DNA of 64,000 bases from Dasypus novemcinctus (GCF_030445035.2 NC_080676.1:11508940-11572939); one strand, 5' to 3'. Numbered from the stretch's first letter, positions 33,855-45,599 are shown. Notes: generated from the letters alone by a model not told the origin. Program-made: numbers and translations.

Positions 33855-36340
33855 GTTGTTCCATTGGGGAATGTGACAGAGCTCCCCTTGTCAGGAATTC
33901 AGCACTCTCTCATCTGTCATTTCCAACTGAAACCACTATGAAAATATCCAAACCTTTCTATGTACCCTGTATACATGCCCTGGAGAACTCCCTCCCAACC
34001 ATGTACCCCCACTCCCCCGCTAATGACACCCCACACAAGTGCTCCTCCCCCACCATAGTTGAACCTCTCTGTAGTCCAAAACTTCTTCAAAAAGGAAACC
34101 CAGGTTTCCATTATTAGAAAAATGGAATATAGTGATGAGTTTAAAAGTTAGATATAGAATACATAGAAATTTAGAAAAATTAAATAAAGGAAAAATAAAT
34201 TGGGTTATCAAAGAAATGAAAAAATGAAAAAGCTTTGTTTTTGACATTTTGCCTTTCATCACTGCTACAGGTGTTACCCTGTATGTACATTGACAAGGCA
34301 ATTTCTTCCATTTCTTCCTCAGTGTCTACCTCCTTTCTTTCTTTTCTTTTTTTTTCTCTGCTTATTAAGTTTCTCTTGACATAAGTTTTAGGTCACAGTA
34401 ATTCACATATACAATATATGGTACTGCCACATATCCAACATCAAACCCTTTGTCCCTTCCCCAACAGTGATCTTTTTACATGTTCATATTATATTTGCTG
34501 AAGCTAATGTAAAGATATTGAAATGATAGCCTTCAAACATGGTTTCATTTGGGTTTACATCATGGTTTATATTTTAGACTATACAATTTTCTAAATTTTT
34601 AGTTATGTTTTGCATTATGGTTTACATTTTAGCCTATACACTTTTATACATTTTTGGTGTAATTTAACATGACCTATATCCATCATGGCATGATCTTGTG
34701 GAACAATTCCATTACCCCACAGTTACCCTGATTCCATGTATTAAACACCTCTTTCCCCCTCCCCTCAGGGCCCACCATGACAATCAATCTTCATTACCTG
34801 AGGGACCATATTCAGAGATAATTGCAAAAATGTTGAGGGCTTGACATACCTGACTGCCCTAACCCATGGGGAGCCACCAATTCTCTCAAGACATACAATT
34901 TCCTCTGTTTGAGAACATCAGTCCTCCCCAGGACGTGGGTATACCCTCACTCTCATTGTATGGGTCTCCACCCAATGATAAAATCCACTCTGACGAAATG
35001 AGCACTCACACACTCCCCAGAAGCTTGCCCTGTGTCAGATGCCCCCCCTTAAGCACCCCAAACATGCAACCTTCCATATTACATTTTCTAAAGAGTTTTC
35101 TCTGCACCACAATTTCAACCACATACCTGACAATCTCCTATGATCAAATGTTCCACTCACCCTCTCCCTAATTTCTTGGGCAATCTGACCCATCCTCCCA
35201 TCCCTAGAGCCCCTAAAGCCCACACAGCCCCACCCAAAGTTAGCCCTATTCCCCCAATTTATCCCTTCCCTATACAAATACTTACCTCCAGCTTACCATA
35301 GATTTCATCCAAGTAGCTGTCAGCTCACAACCTTCCTCTACCCTCCAACTACCTTAAAGTTAATCATCCAGTCTCTAGCTCTCTAAGACAGCTTGGTTTA
35401 CTTATTTCATATCAGAGAGGTCATGTAGTATTTGTCCTTCAATGCCTGGGTTGCTTCACTCAACATAAGGTTCTCAAGATTCATCCATGTTATCACATGT
35501 GTTTGTACTGTATTTGCTCTTATAGCTGAGTAGTATCCCATTGTATGTATATACCACATTTTATTTATCCATTAATCTGTTGATGGGCATTTGGGTCGAT
35601 TCCAACTTTGGCAATAGTGAATAGTGCTGCTATGAACATTGGAGTACATATATCATTTTGTGTCCTTGTTTCCAGATCTTCTGGGTATATACCCAGCAGT
35701 GGAATTGCTGGGTCACATGGCAAATCTATAGCTAGTTTTTTGAGAAACTGCCAAACTGTCCTCCAGAATGGCTGGATCCTTCTGCATTCCTACCAACAGT
35801 GGATGAGTGTTCCCATTCCTCCACATCCTCTCCAACGATTGTAGTCTTCTGAATTTTTGATAGCTGCCAGTCTTATGGGAGTAAGATGGTATCTCATTGT
35901 TGTTTTGATTTGCATTTCCCGAATAGCTAGAGATTTGGAGCATGTTTTCATGTGTTTTTTAACCATTTGTATATCATCTTTGGAGAAGTGTCTGTTCAAA
36001 TCTTTCCCCATTTTTAAAATGGGCTGTTTGTCTTTTTATTTTCAAGATATAGGAGTTCTTTATATATGCAAGATATAAGTCTCCTATCAGATATATGGTT
36101 ACCAAATATTTTCTCCCATTGTATAGGCTCTCTTTGCACTTTTCTGACAAACTCCTTTGAGGTGCAGAAGGCTTTAATTTTGAGGAAGTCCCATTTATCT
36201 ATTTGTTCTTTTGCTGCTCATTCTTTTGGTGTGAAGTCCATGAAGTTGTTTCCTTTTACAAGGTCCTGTAGATGCTTCCCTACTTTGCTTTCCAAGGTCT
36301 TTATGGTCTTGGGTCTTCTATTTAGGTCTTTGAATTCCAT
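33855..36340 (-). repeat. LINE-1 3' region and ORF2 3' end, antisense, second part
   Basis: The long 3' non-coding region continues to about 35.4 kb. Antisense ORF2 C-terminal text follows, including 'tgggtatatacccagcagtg', 'gtaagatggtatctcattg' and 'ttctcccattgtataggc'. The element is 5'-truncated near 36340. With the nested insert removed, its 3' non-coding part is roughly 3 kb, which is long for an L1 3' UTR. Confidence 0.8.
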
Positions 36341-36607
36341 TTTTTTTAAAAAAAGGATTTATTTATTCGCCCCCCTCTTGCCACTTGCGCTCGCTGTCTG
36401 CTCTCTGTGTCCATTTGCTATACATTCTTCTGTGTTCTTTTTTGTTGCATCATCTTGTTGCATCAGCTCTCCGCACAGGCCAGCTCTCTGTGCAGGCCAG
36501 CTCACTCTACGGGCCAGCTCGCTTTCACCAGAGGACCCTGGGAACCAAACCTTGGACCCTCCATATGGTAGATGGGAGCCCAATCACATGAACCACATCC
36601 ACCTCCC
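36341..36607 (-). repeat. DAS-SINE, antisense, at the 5' end of the L1 composite
   Basis: On the minus strand this starts GGGAGGTGGATGTGGTTCAT and has the tRNA-like head and unique body, ending in an A/T-rich tail at 36341-36370 that abuts the L1. It is diverged from the younger copies. Its 5' end touches the right-hand target duplication exactly. Confidence 0.8.
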
Positions 36608-36622
36608 AAAATGTCAGTTCTT

Positions 36623-36980
36623 AAATTAATGGACATATATAATGTAACCCAAATAAAAGTGTGAAGATAGGTTTTCTTTGCAACTGGACAAATAATTTAA
36701 ATGTTTGTGCGGAATGAAAATTTATAAAAGTTTGTTGAATAAATTTGGAAAAGATTAATAAGGGGAACATTTACGTTATCAGAGAGGGAGCACAAAACTT
36801 ACTATGAAACTACTAAGATCAGAAAAATATAGCTGTGACACAACTGGAACAGAATCCAATGGCAGATCAACTATATTTGAGAACTTGGATAATAACATTT
36901 GTGCTTCAGTTTAGTGAGGAAGAATGTTTATAAAATGGGGTTGGCATAATTAGCTACACATCGGGATATTTAGGAGGGTA
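36623..36980 (+). repeat. Old LINE-1 ORF2, sense, continued
   Basis: This continues the host L1 after the composite: 'aacccaaataaaagtgtg', 'gaaactactaagatcag' and 'caactggaacagaatcc'. Confidence 0.65.
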
Positions 36981-36984
36981 AGGC

Positions 36985-37160
36985 CCAGAGTACAACTGTA
37001 TGGGATCAAATACTACTTTTGTGCCTCAGCTGTGTAAACTTGGCTAGTGTCTTAAATTCTCTAATCCTTAATTTTCTTGTCTATATGAACTGTGTAAAGT
37101 GCTCAACAGAGCACCTGACATAGAAATTGTTCAGTAAATGCTAGCTATTCTTACTATTAT
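36985..37160 (+). repeat. MIR SINE, sense
   Basis: The text 'tgcctcagctgtgtaaactt', 'ctctaatccttaattttc' and 'acctgacatagaaattgttc' follows the middle and 3' part of MIR. Confidence 0.6.
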
Positions 37161-37551
37161 TTCCCCACACTATATAAAAATAAATCCCAGATGGATGAAA
37201 GATCTAAGTTTTAAAAAGGAAACAAAAATAGAGGAAAATATAGGAGACTATTTATATAACCTCAGTTTGGGGGAGACTTAATCCATAGCAAAACAGGAAA
37301 TCCAGAAGTCACAAAAGGAAAAACTGATGAATTCAACAATATAACAATTAGGAACTTTTGCCTGGCCAAAAAAGAAAAAAATGTAATCAAATTCAATATA
37401 GGACAGACAAGGAATTAATATCTTTAAAATACAAAGAACTCCTACAATCTGATAAGAAAATAGCAAAAAAGAAAAATGGGCAAAGGATATGAATAATCAA
37501 TTCACAAATGAAGAACATCTATATTATCATATAGATAGTAAACATATAGAA
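37160..37551 (+). repeat. Old LINE-1 ORF2 3' part, sense
   Basis: L1 text such as 'aatcccagatggatgaaag', 'gaactcctacaatctgataa' and 'atgggcaaaggatatgaa' is in the sense direction with multiple breaks. Confidence 0.8.
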
Positions 37552-37948
37552 AGATCTCAGGGAAACGGACTTTGGCCCAGTGGTTAGGGCGTCCGTCTAC
37601 CACATGGGAGGTCCGCGGTTCAAGCCCCGGGCCTCCTTGACCCGTGTGGAGCTGGCCCATGCGCAGTGCTGATGCACGCAAGGAGTGCAGTGCCACACAG
37701 GGGTGTCCCCCGCGTAGGGGAGCCCCACGCGCAAGGAGTGCACCCATAAGGAGAGCCGCCCAGCGCGAAGGAGGGAGCAGCCTGCTGAGGGATGGTGCCG
37801 CCCACACTTCCCTTGCCGCTGATGACAACAGAAGCGGACAAAGAAACAAGACGCAGCAAAAAGACACAGAAAACAGACAATCGGGGGAGGGGAGGGGAAT
37901 TAAATAAATAAAAAAATAAATCTTTAAAAAAAAAAAAAAAAGATCTCA
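37552..37948 (+). repeat. DAS-SINE, sense, with target duplications
   Basis: This full-length copy begins GGAAACGGACTTTGGCCCAG at 37560 and has a B-box-like GGTTCAAGCCC, a G+C-rich body and an A-tail. AGATCTCA is duplicated at 37552-37559 and 37941-37948. It sits in the sense L1 ORF2 fossil. Confidence 0.93.
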
Positions 37949-38660
37949 ACCACACTAAGTCAGGGAAATGCAAATTACAGTAGCAGTGAGAGCTATATTT
38001 TTCTTTTCTTTTGTTAAATATCTTTTCATTACAGAAGTTGTGAACTTATAAAACAATCATGCACATGTGTAGAATTCCCATTCAACACCCCTTTCACCAA
38101 CACACCACATTGTGGTGGAACATTTGTTACAGATTATGAGATAATACATTAGGCATATTTTTCCATACCCCCTTCTTGTTACCACAGTACATCTTTTGCA
38201 TTGATGCAAGAATATTAATGTATCGCTGTTAACTCTAGTCTTTAGGTTACATTAATTGTATTTTTCCCATGCTTCTCCATATTCCCACCACCCTGCAATA
38301 GTGACTTACATCCATTCTAGTTCACAGGTGGACATTCTTGAATTTGTACTGTTAACCACAATTCTCATCCACCTCTGGGTTCACTGTATTATATCTTATT
38401 TTAATCCATCACACTGTCAAAAACTTATAAATGTATCAATATATCATTTCACAAGATGGTCAACATCTCGCACTGGCTGGAGTTTGGAGAACAGGCAATC
38501 CTTGGTCTTGCTGGTTAAGAGTGCGACTTGCTACAATCCTTGGGAAAGTTAATTGCAAAATCAATTCTAGTTAGACATGCACATCCCTTTTGACCCAGCA
38601 ACCCCTCTTTTGAGACTCTAGCCTATAAATCTCTATTAATTAAGGGAGAGATGTATAAGA
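37949..38660. repeat. Sense L1 ORF2 remnant interrupted by an antisense L1 3' region
   Basis: The ends (37949-37990 'gggaaatgcaaattacagtag' split by one base, and about 38455-38640 'ctttttgacccagcaaccc'-like text) are sense L1 ORF2. The middle (about 37996-38450: 'attcccattcaacacccc', 'ttaaccacaattctcatcc') is an antisense L1 3' region of another subfamily. Confidence 0.6.
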
Positions 38661-39288
38661 AAATTTAGTATGCCATATTTTGTGCCCCACTCCCTCAAAA
38701 ACACCACCACCACCACCACGACCAACAACAACAGAAAACACCCTGGAAATCATCTGAAGCTTCTGTTATAGAAAAAGGATTGAACAAGGTGTGGAAAATC
38801 ATGCACTTCTGAAAAAGAATGACTTACAGATGTATGGATTGACCTGGAGTGACAAAGGCAAGTTCCAGAGTGATGAAAATTTACTAGCACTAACAATGTG
38901 CAGGCCACTTATATATAATATTCTAGTTAAACATCATTGTGAGGGGTTTCTTCTTGCCTATCTTTATCCTCCTCCATGGTGTATTCTGGGTTTTGACTTT
39001 CTCTGCTCTTTTATCTGATTTGTCTTCCAGAAATGCATGGTCCATTAGGGTGACTTCATCTCTTATTTTCTTTGCTGCTTTAGTTTTATCCTTTCTCCCT
39101 TTAAAAGATATGACCTCTGGAACAACAGGAGGCAAATATGTATGTTCAGTCCATTCTCTTGAACTAGAAGCCTTTCATTTCATTTTGTTAAGCATGAAAT
39201 AGGGGGGAAAATCCTTGCATATGCATTTGCTTACATTGTGTGCAGCAGAGGAAGGAATGGAAGTAATATTTTTACTTCAGGAGGGTAG
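38661..39288. other. No recognised gene; CAC/CAA-rich patch
   Basis: A short (CCA)n and CAA-rich run lies at 38699-38735. A 70-codon Lys-rich minus-strand frame at 38923-39135 resembles no protein I can name. Confidence 0.4.
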
Positions 39289-39484
39289 GCTGCTGATGCT
39301 TTGGAACCTAGCAATATACTGTCCTTGAGTAGAAAGGACACATGATTTTGTAAATAACATTATTTCACTTTGCACCTGTGGCTATAGCTGCTGATGCTTT
39401 GGAACCTAGCAATATACTGTCCTTGAGTAGAAAGGACACATGATTTTGTAAATAACATTATTTCACTTTGCACCTGTGGCTATA
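39289..39484. repeat. Perfect 98-bp tandem duplication
   Basis: Two identical adjacent 98-bp units (39289-39386 and 39387-39484) begin GCTGCTGATGCTTTGG and end CACCTGTGGCTATA. I could find no difference between them, which implies a recent event, a variable-copy locus or an assembly artefact. Confidence 0.95.
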
Positions 39485-40393
39485 ACCTGAATCAACAAGG
39501 CACTATATCTATTATCATCATATTCCTTTGTCAGTTTTGAATTAGTAACTCACAAAAGGCAAAATACTGTAACTGTCTAAATCAAATAATCAAGTCATCC
39601 TAGGGCCTTCATGCCAAACAAAGTCTTTGAAATCCCAACTGCTAGGAATAACTATCATCTTGTTTAAGGGTACTATTCCTCAGATTTCTACCTGACATTT
39701 AAAAGACATCAGTAGAGACAAGCTTATAAGAAAAGGAAAAGAAAACTACATTTTACATGTGTTCTGGGAGTGTAGGGGGATTTAAAAACTATTTTAGTTT
39801 TCTTAACGTGTGTGCATTTATAAACTTGTTTTCTTCGCTTCTCTGCTAGTCAGGGGAGTAAGCTCATTAAAAGTCAGGGGAACAGCATGTTCCATTATCA
39901 GTGCACTAAACCACAGGGATTAACGAATATTCTAGCTAAAGCAATCAAATTTATTAATGCCCCCTTGGAGCTGTGGTCTAAAAGATAAACATAATAGTTT
40001 GGTATCCATTAATCAAATAAATTAATTCTTCCATCTACCATTTCTAGTATACTTCAAATTCCCTGATAATAGAAAGGGAACAAAGGGGAAGGAAGCAGTT
40101 TGTTCACTTTAAAAAGGATAAATTTGGAAGAAGAATAAGCCCAAAGGAGTGTAAACAATTAATTTGCATTCCTTGGCGTAGTTTTGGCAAAACCACATGC
40201 AAAGATTTAACGAGCTCAGTTGACTGCATTGGTAATCACGTTCTCTAGTTGGAAGGACTGGCAGGAGCTTAGAACCAAAATGACTGCTTGGAAAGGTCAG
40301 CAGGGGACACACAAGATGACAGCAGAGAAAAGGGCAGTTTTTCCCTCATTCATTCACCCAATGTGCATTAAACATCTCCTTTTTACCAGTGTT
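39485..40393. other. No recognised feature
   Basis: AT-rich unique-looking sequence; nothing recognised. Confidence 0.45.
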
Positions 40394-40610
40394 AGGTGGT
40401 ACAAGCAGCTGTGGCTCAAGCAACTGAGTTCCTGTTTACCATATGGAGGATCTGGGTTCAAACCCTGGGACCTCCTGGAAAAAAAAGAAAGAAAAAAGGC
40501 ATCCTCGGCTCTGCATAGTGTGGAGAAGTGCAGGCCCCCGAGCAGCAAAGCATGGCACCAAAAAGACTGTGAAGCAACCAGAAAAGAAACAAAAAACGAA
40601 AAAAGATCTC
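40394..40610 (+). repeat. Old short DAS-type SINE, sense
   Basis: The head 'caagcagctgtggctcaagc' is followed by 'ttaccatatggaggatctg', a B-box-like 'ggttcaaaccctgg' and A-rich sequence. It is a short, diverged tRNA-derived copy related to the copies at 4757 and 51067. Confidence 0.75.
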
Positions 40611-40649
40611 ATTTGCTTCTTTCACTAACCCTTGCAGACGAAGAAATCA

Positions 40650-40745
40650 GATGAGAGGGAGACAGAGAGACACACACATAGAGAAAGAAAGGCATGCACA
40701 CATGGACAGAGACAGACAGAGAAAGAGAGAGGGAGAGTTGACCAT
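40650..40745. repeat. GA/CA-rich low-complexity tract
   Basis: An irregular purine-rich run of GAGA and CACA words downstream of the SINE tail. Confidence 0.7.
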
Positions 40746-43540
40746 AGTCACACGACTGTTAAGTGGGAGAACATAGTTTCAGATGCTGAGCAATCTGATG
40801 TCAAAGCCAGTGCTCTGTTATTCTCTTATCACATTGTTCGTGGGCTGTCGTCTACCCCTGCAATTATTTGCCTAATCTCTGCATCCCTTGCTAGAGGGTA
40901 AGCTCTTTGAGAGCAAAGCCTGTGTCTTGTTAGTGCATGTGTGCCTCATAGCTCTGCAGGTTCCTGTAGGTGGCCTCGAGTTGGGTGCAGGGCGCTTCCT
41001 GCTGCGTTTATTTGCCATCTGGTGCAACCTGCCCGAGGGTTTATTTATCTGACTTCGGCCAGGCCCCTAGTGCCCCTTTTCAGATCCGTCGTCGTTTGCC
41101 TGACTCTTCCAGTCCCATCTACGGTCTCCTCCTCTTCCTGTCACCGCAGGCGGCAACTAAACCTTGATATGTACCGGGCTCTTTGCACTTACCCTTATCT
41201 TCACCTCAAGCTGACAGCTTCTGAATTCTGTCTGTCCCCGTTTCGGAGACAGTCTTTTTGCTAAGATTAGCCCCCTCAGCAGTAGACAGGAATGAAGGTG
41301 ATGGCTCAACACATGAGGCGTGCGTCTTCCTCTCCTGACAGACACTGCTTTCTGGCATGGACTCTGGGCAGTCTGGCCGGCTCAACGTGGCCCGGCTATG
41401 ACTGGCCCCAGGGGCTATGGAACCGATGGACAGGAGCTGCTAGAGAAACCCCTTTTCCTCTTTGGTTCCTTCCGTGCCTGCTGCTATGTGATGATGCCTG
41501 CCTGCAGTGGGAGACAAGCAGGTGGGGAGAAGTGGGGTCCCAGTGGCACGGCAGCCCCCGCGTTCTCTTGCCCTAGCTTCACCCCTGCCCTCGGTGGTAG
41601 AGCAGCCAATACATGGCCTTTTGTGCTTGAGCTGGTTCAACTTAGGTCCCGGGCCCTTGCAAATGGAAGAACCTGGGTGACACACCTTCCATTAGTCACT
41701 TCCTCGTCCCCATCTGCACGAGAGTCCAGTCATGCCTGAATTCCCACAACAGCCTTTTACCTGGAATCACTGCCATCATTCTGGCAACTTCCCAGATTTC
41801 CCAGCAGGGCAGGGGTGTGGCCGTGGCCGCAGAGGTGAGGGGAAGGGCGCAGGTAGGAGCTTGAGACTGTGGTTCAGGACAGGGCTCTAGTTCTAGAATG
41901 GGAGATGGAAGGACCAGACAAGCGGCCAGTCACAGGCCAGGGGCAGGGACAGGCATAACCTACCTCGGAGCCTGAGCAGACTTGAGAGGGGACACGGAGA
42001 GCAGTGGTGCTTGGGTCTGCACGGGGCCTCAAGCATCTTCTCTCAGGGCCTGTGCTGGAGTTCTCTTGCAGCAGAGACCACCTGTGGACCAATGAGAGCA
42101 AGTGACCAGGCCCCTAAACCCATGGAAGGAGGGGAGACTGAGCTGGGAGGCAGAGCCAGGGAGCATGGAAAGACAGAGAAGGAAGTGGGCATGCATTTTC
42201 CCCCTGGCACTACTTTCTAAGTGGAATTTATCTCAGGGATAACAATGAGCATATAGTGAACACCAAACTCAATCACCTCTGCCCTTCCCAGGGGCTGAAA
42301 GAGTATCTCGTTGTTTCAATTGGCATTTTGCAGATGGCAAATGGGGCTTGGCGTCTTTTCCCTGCATGGACCAGTGGCCCTGTGTCCGCCCTTGTTCAGG
42401 CTCATGGAGAAATTCCCCGTTCCACCTTGACGAGGGAGGAAGACTTTTCCTTCTGTTAGAAAGAAAGCTGCACCTGTAAGAGAACAAAAGTTCACCCGAT
42501 AGTGGAGGAGAAAACGATTTTATTAACGGTCTTCCAAAAATGGGAGTGCGACCTGGATAAAATGGCCGGCACGCCAAACAACAAGAAACACTGACATTTA
42601 GACCCTAAACCTAACACGCAGGCCCCTGCCTGTTCCCCAGTGACGGGGTTCTTCAGGGGTCACAGCCTATCCGAGAGGTCTAATGAACTTACCCGGTTCC
42701 TGCTCAGAGTCCCTGCTCCTGGTTCCCTACCCTTTCACTCCTGACGCTGCTTTTCAAATTGGGGCTGCTGCCCACCATTGGCCCCACCCTCGCATTGGCA
42801 CCACTTTTCAAATTCTTGGCGCCAGCGCCTCTAGAACCCCTTTCCCTCCCTCCTCCGACTGCAGAGCTGGCTTTGGCTTACCCTTTATGTGAAAACTAAA
42901 CCTAACCCTTTCCTTTTCACACTCCCTTTCCATGCCCAAATGCCCCAGTCCCTCCTCTCTGTTTAATGGGGACTATTGCATAGCAGGGGGTGGGTGGAGA
43001 AAAGGGGGGGGGGCAGCCCGGGGCCAAGCCCCGTCCACTGCACAGCCTAGACCTCAGAGGGAAGGTCTTTCTCCTTTTTACCCCATGAATTCCCAGGGCC
43101 CCTCACCCTCCTCTCTGGTCCTGTTGCTTCTTCAGCCTCTTTTCTCCCCATCCCCTCTCCCAGCCTAATCTAATATTTGACCATGGAAAAATCGCCTCTG
43201 CAAGCTTAGAGCTGGTCAGCAATTTCCGAGATTTTGATTCTGCTTCAGTGTGGGTACCAGTGAAAAAGCAGAGACCAGAAACTTATGCAGGAAATGAACA
43301 GATTAATGTCACAAACTATAACTCTGCCAGAGAGGGTTGTTGGCAATTGGAATTTCTTTTTCTGTGAATTGCTTATCCCTATCCTTTGCCCATTTTCCAC
43401 TGGATTATTCTTTCCTTATTATTTTTGTCTGTAACATATATGCAATAAAATATGTTCACCCTGTCCTTTTGACTTTTTAAAATGGTGTCTTTTGCCATAG
43501 AAAAGGATTTTGAATTCCCTTTTTGTGATCACGACCTATT
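40746..43540. other. No recognised gene; moderately G+C-rich, possible L2 fragment
   Basis: At 40868-40960 'agagggtaagctctttgaga' looks like an L2 3' fragment. The rest (41.0-43.2 kb) is moderately G+C-rich with short overlapping frames on both strands, none recognisable. G7-G9 runs occur near 43001-43012. Confidence 0.4.
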
Positions 43541-44810
43541 TCTGAACACGACTTCCCACCAAGCTTGTCTGTCTTTCTCGCAGATTCCCCATCTCAGTAA
43601 ATGCCACCATGAGGCGTCAAGTTTCTTTAGAAGGAAATTTAGAAGCATTCCTCAATTCCTCTCTTTCCTTCACCACTCTCCCTCCCCCACCCCACCCCAC
43701 CCCACCCTGCAATCCCCCAAACCTTGAGCAATTGCTGTCAACTCTATCTCCAAGCATATCTTTTTTTTTTTTTAAAGATTTATTTTACTTATTTATTTCT
43801 CTCCCCTTCCTCCCCCACCCCAGTTGTCTGTTCTCTGTGTCTATTTGCTGCGTCGTCTTCTTTGTCCGCTTTTGTTGTCGCCAGCGGCACGGGAAGTGTG
43901 GGCGGCGCCATTCCTGGGCAGGCTGCACTTTCGCGCTGGGCGGCTCTTCTTACAGGGCGCACTCCTTGCGCGTGGGGCTCCCCTATGCGGGGACACCCCT
44001 GCGTGGCTCAGCACTCCCTGCACGCATCAGCACTGCACGTGGGCCAGCTCCACACGGGTCAAGGAGGCCCGGGGTTTGAACCGCGGACCTCCCATGTGAT
44101 AGACGGACGCCCCAACCACTGGGCCAAGTGCGTTTCCCTCCAAGCATATCTTGAACCACCCTTTGCTCATCTCCCCCGCCCCTTCTTAAGTACAAGTCGC
44201 CCTCATTGTTTGCCTGGACAATGGCAGTAGCCTCTTCTCTGCTCTCCCACTTCCACGGTCTCCCTACAAATCATTCTCCATGCAGCAGCCAGAGGGATCT
44301 TTGAAAATGTAAACCAGTTCCTCTTGACCTCAGAATGAAATCCAGAGCCTTACTGTGGCCTCCAGGTCCTATGACAGCCTCTGCCCACATCTGCCCCGAG
44401 GTCCCGGGGCTCCCCCTGCCTCCCGTGCTCAGGTCATTCCTGCGCTGTCCCTGTTTCTCTTCGCTCTGCGCTTTCTTCCACTTTGGAGCTCTTGCACCAG
44501 CTGCTTCCTTTGCTCCTTACTCCCTCTCTGCCCCATCCCAGCGCCCGCAGACAATCATGTCCGGGCTGCTTCTGATCCTTCAGGTTCCTGCCTCAGGAGC
44601 TTCATGGGGGATCCCCAAACTCCCACCCCTCGTCACTCTCCCTATCATTTGCCTTCGGGACTCATTTTGTCGATTTGCCTGTTTACTTCCTGCCTCCTTC
44701 TTCTGTACTGTAAGCTCTCGAGGGCAGGCATGTCATTTTATTCCCAGTGTTCACAACACAGTGCCCGGCTGGCATGTAGTAGCTGCTCCATTCAGCGAAC
44801 ACCACATTGC
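43541..44810 (+). repeat. Long L2 LINE copy, sense, split by a SINE
   Basis: The L2 order is clear: 'gtcaactctatctccaagc', then after the SINE 'tcttgaaccacc', 'gcagcagccagagggatc', 'agagccttactgtggcctcc', 'actgtaagctctcgagggca' and 'cagtgcccggctggcatgta'. It is mutated throughout and non-coding. Confidence 0.8.
43748..44152 (-). repeat. DAS-SINE, antisense, with 15-bp target duplications
   Basis: CTCCAAGCATATCTT is duplicated exactly at 43748-43762 and 44138-44152. The minus strand starts GGAAACGCACTTGGCCCAGT at 44137, with B-box GGTTCAAACCC, and ends in an A-tail at about 43763-43776. It interrupts the L2 copy, so it postdates it. Frames across it are spurious. Confidence 0.95.
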
Positions 44811-45039
44811 CTTATTTTCGTCTCCTTTTCCTTGCTTGCTGTCTTCCTTTACCTTCCTTTTCTTTACTCCTATCACACCAAAGCTCTGTGGGGGTTCTTG
44901 GTATCTTCTACCGAGGAGGCGTCATTTGAAAGTCACCGAAGGTATGTATCTCACCAGGAGCAGGAAAGTGCCGACAGCTTTCTTTGCTCAGCCAATGTAA
45001 GTTCCTCCATCCTGACTTTGATCTCTTGGCTTTTATTTA
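44811..45039. other. No recognised feature
   Basis: Short unique-looking stretch; nothing recognised. Confidence 0.4.
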
Positions 45040-45240
45040 ATTGACATTTACCGTGAGTCTTTGCCACAGGCCAGACACAGTTCTATTGAACACAATGTCG
45101 CTCGTTAAATCTGTCATAATATGTGAAGTAGGGAGTGTTATAATTCCCATTGCACAGGTGAGGAAACTGAGGCGGACAGCAATTAAGTTGGTTGCCTAAA
45201 GCAGAGTGACAGGCAGAGCCAGGGTTCCCTAGCAGGCAGG
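45040..45240 (-). repeat. MIR SINE, antisense
   Basis: The segments 'gccacaggccagacacagtt', 'cccattgcacaggtgaggaa' and 'actgaggcggacagcaatta' follow antisense MIR. Confidence 0.85.
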
Positions 45241-45336
45241 CTGGCTCCAGAGCACCTGCTTTTCTGCCAGGAAAGACCCGACTGCCCTGTCTTCCTCCAG
45301 CAGTGCTGGGGCAAACTGTCAAATTCTGGCTCTTCC

Positions 45337-45405
45337 TTTTTTTTTTTGGAGCGCCAAGCCTGAATGATGTTTTTTTTTTTTTTGGAGCGCCTAGCCTGAG
45401 TGATG
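45337..45405. repeat. Direct repeat separated by poly-T (about 36-bp period)
   Basis: GGAGCGCC, one variable base, AGCCTGA, one variable base, TGATG occurs twice (from 45348 and from 45384), each copy preceded by a T run. It may be a tail-only retrotransposition with target duplication, or a tandem duplication. Confidence 0.8.
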
Positions 45406-45599
45406 ATTATCAACAATTACTCTAGCAATTGACAAGATTATGACTTTCTTAACATTCTCCTCTGTACCACTTAATTCTGCCCTAAAGATACACAACCTGG
45501 CCCCTGTGGATTTGTTTAAGAGTATCCTAGTTTTTGTAACTGAATTGGGAGACTTGGAGCCACCTATGCTGATTTTTCTTAGTCTGTTAGATTGCGGTG

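Larger units (their letters stand above)
31564..36622 (-). mobile_element. Composite antisense L1 + SINE insertion bounded by one 15-bp target duplication
   Basis: AAAATGTCAGTTCTT occurs at 31564-31578 and again at 36608-36622. Between them, on the minus strand, the order is DAS-SINE head and body (36607 to about 36342), A-rich junction, 5'-truncated L1 ORF2, then a long L1 3' region ending in a T run at 31577-31584. The host L1 reads straight across once the block is removed. Either an L1 integrated into the A-tail of an earlier SINE, or one retrotransposition event produced a chimera. Confidence 0.8.

Noticed and set aside
42590-42910. Interstitial telomeric repeats ('cctaaacctaac', 'actaaacctaaccc')
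   Set aside because: Only one or two imperfect units at each place; too short to call.
43609-44230. Several 90-170 codon frames around 43.6-44.2 kb
   Set aside because: They run through a DAS-SINE and the L2 it interrupts. Similar frames recur in the other SINE copies (37.6, 61.2 and 62.4 kb), as expected for repeats.
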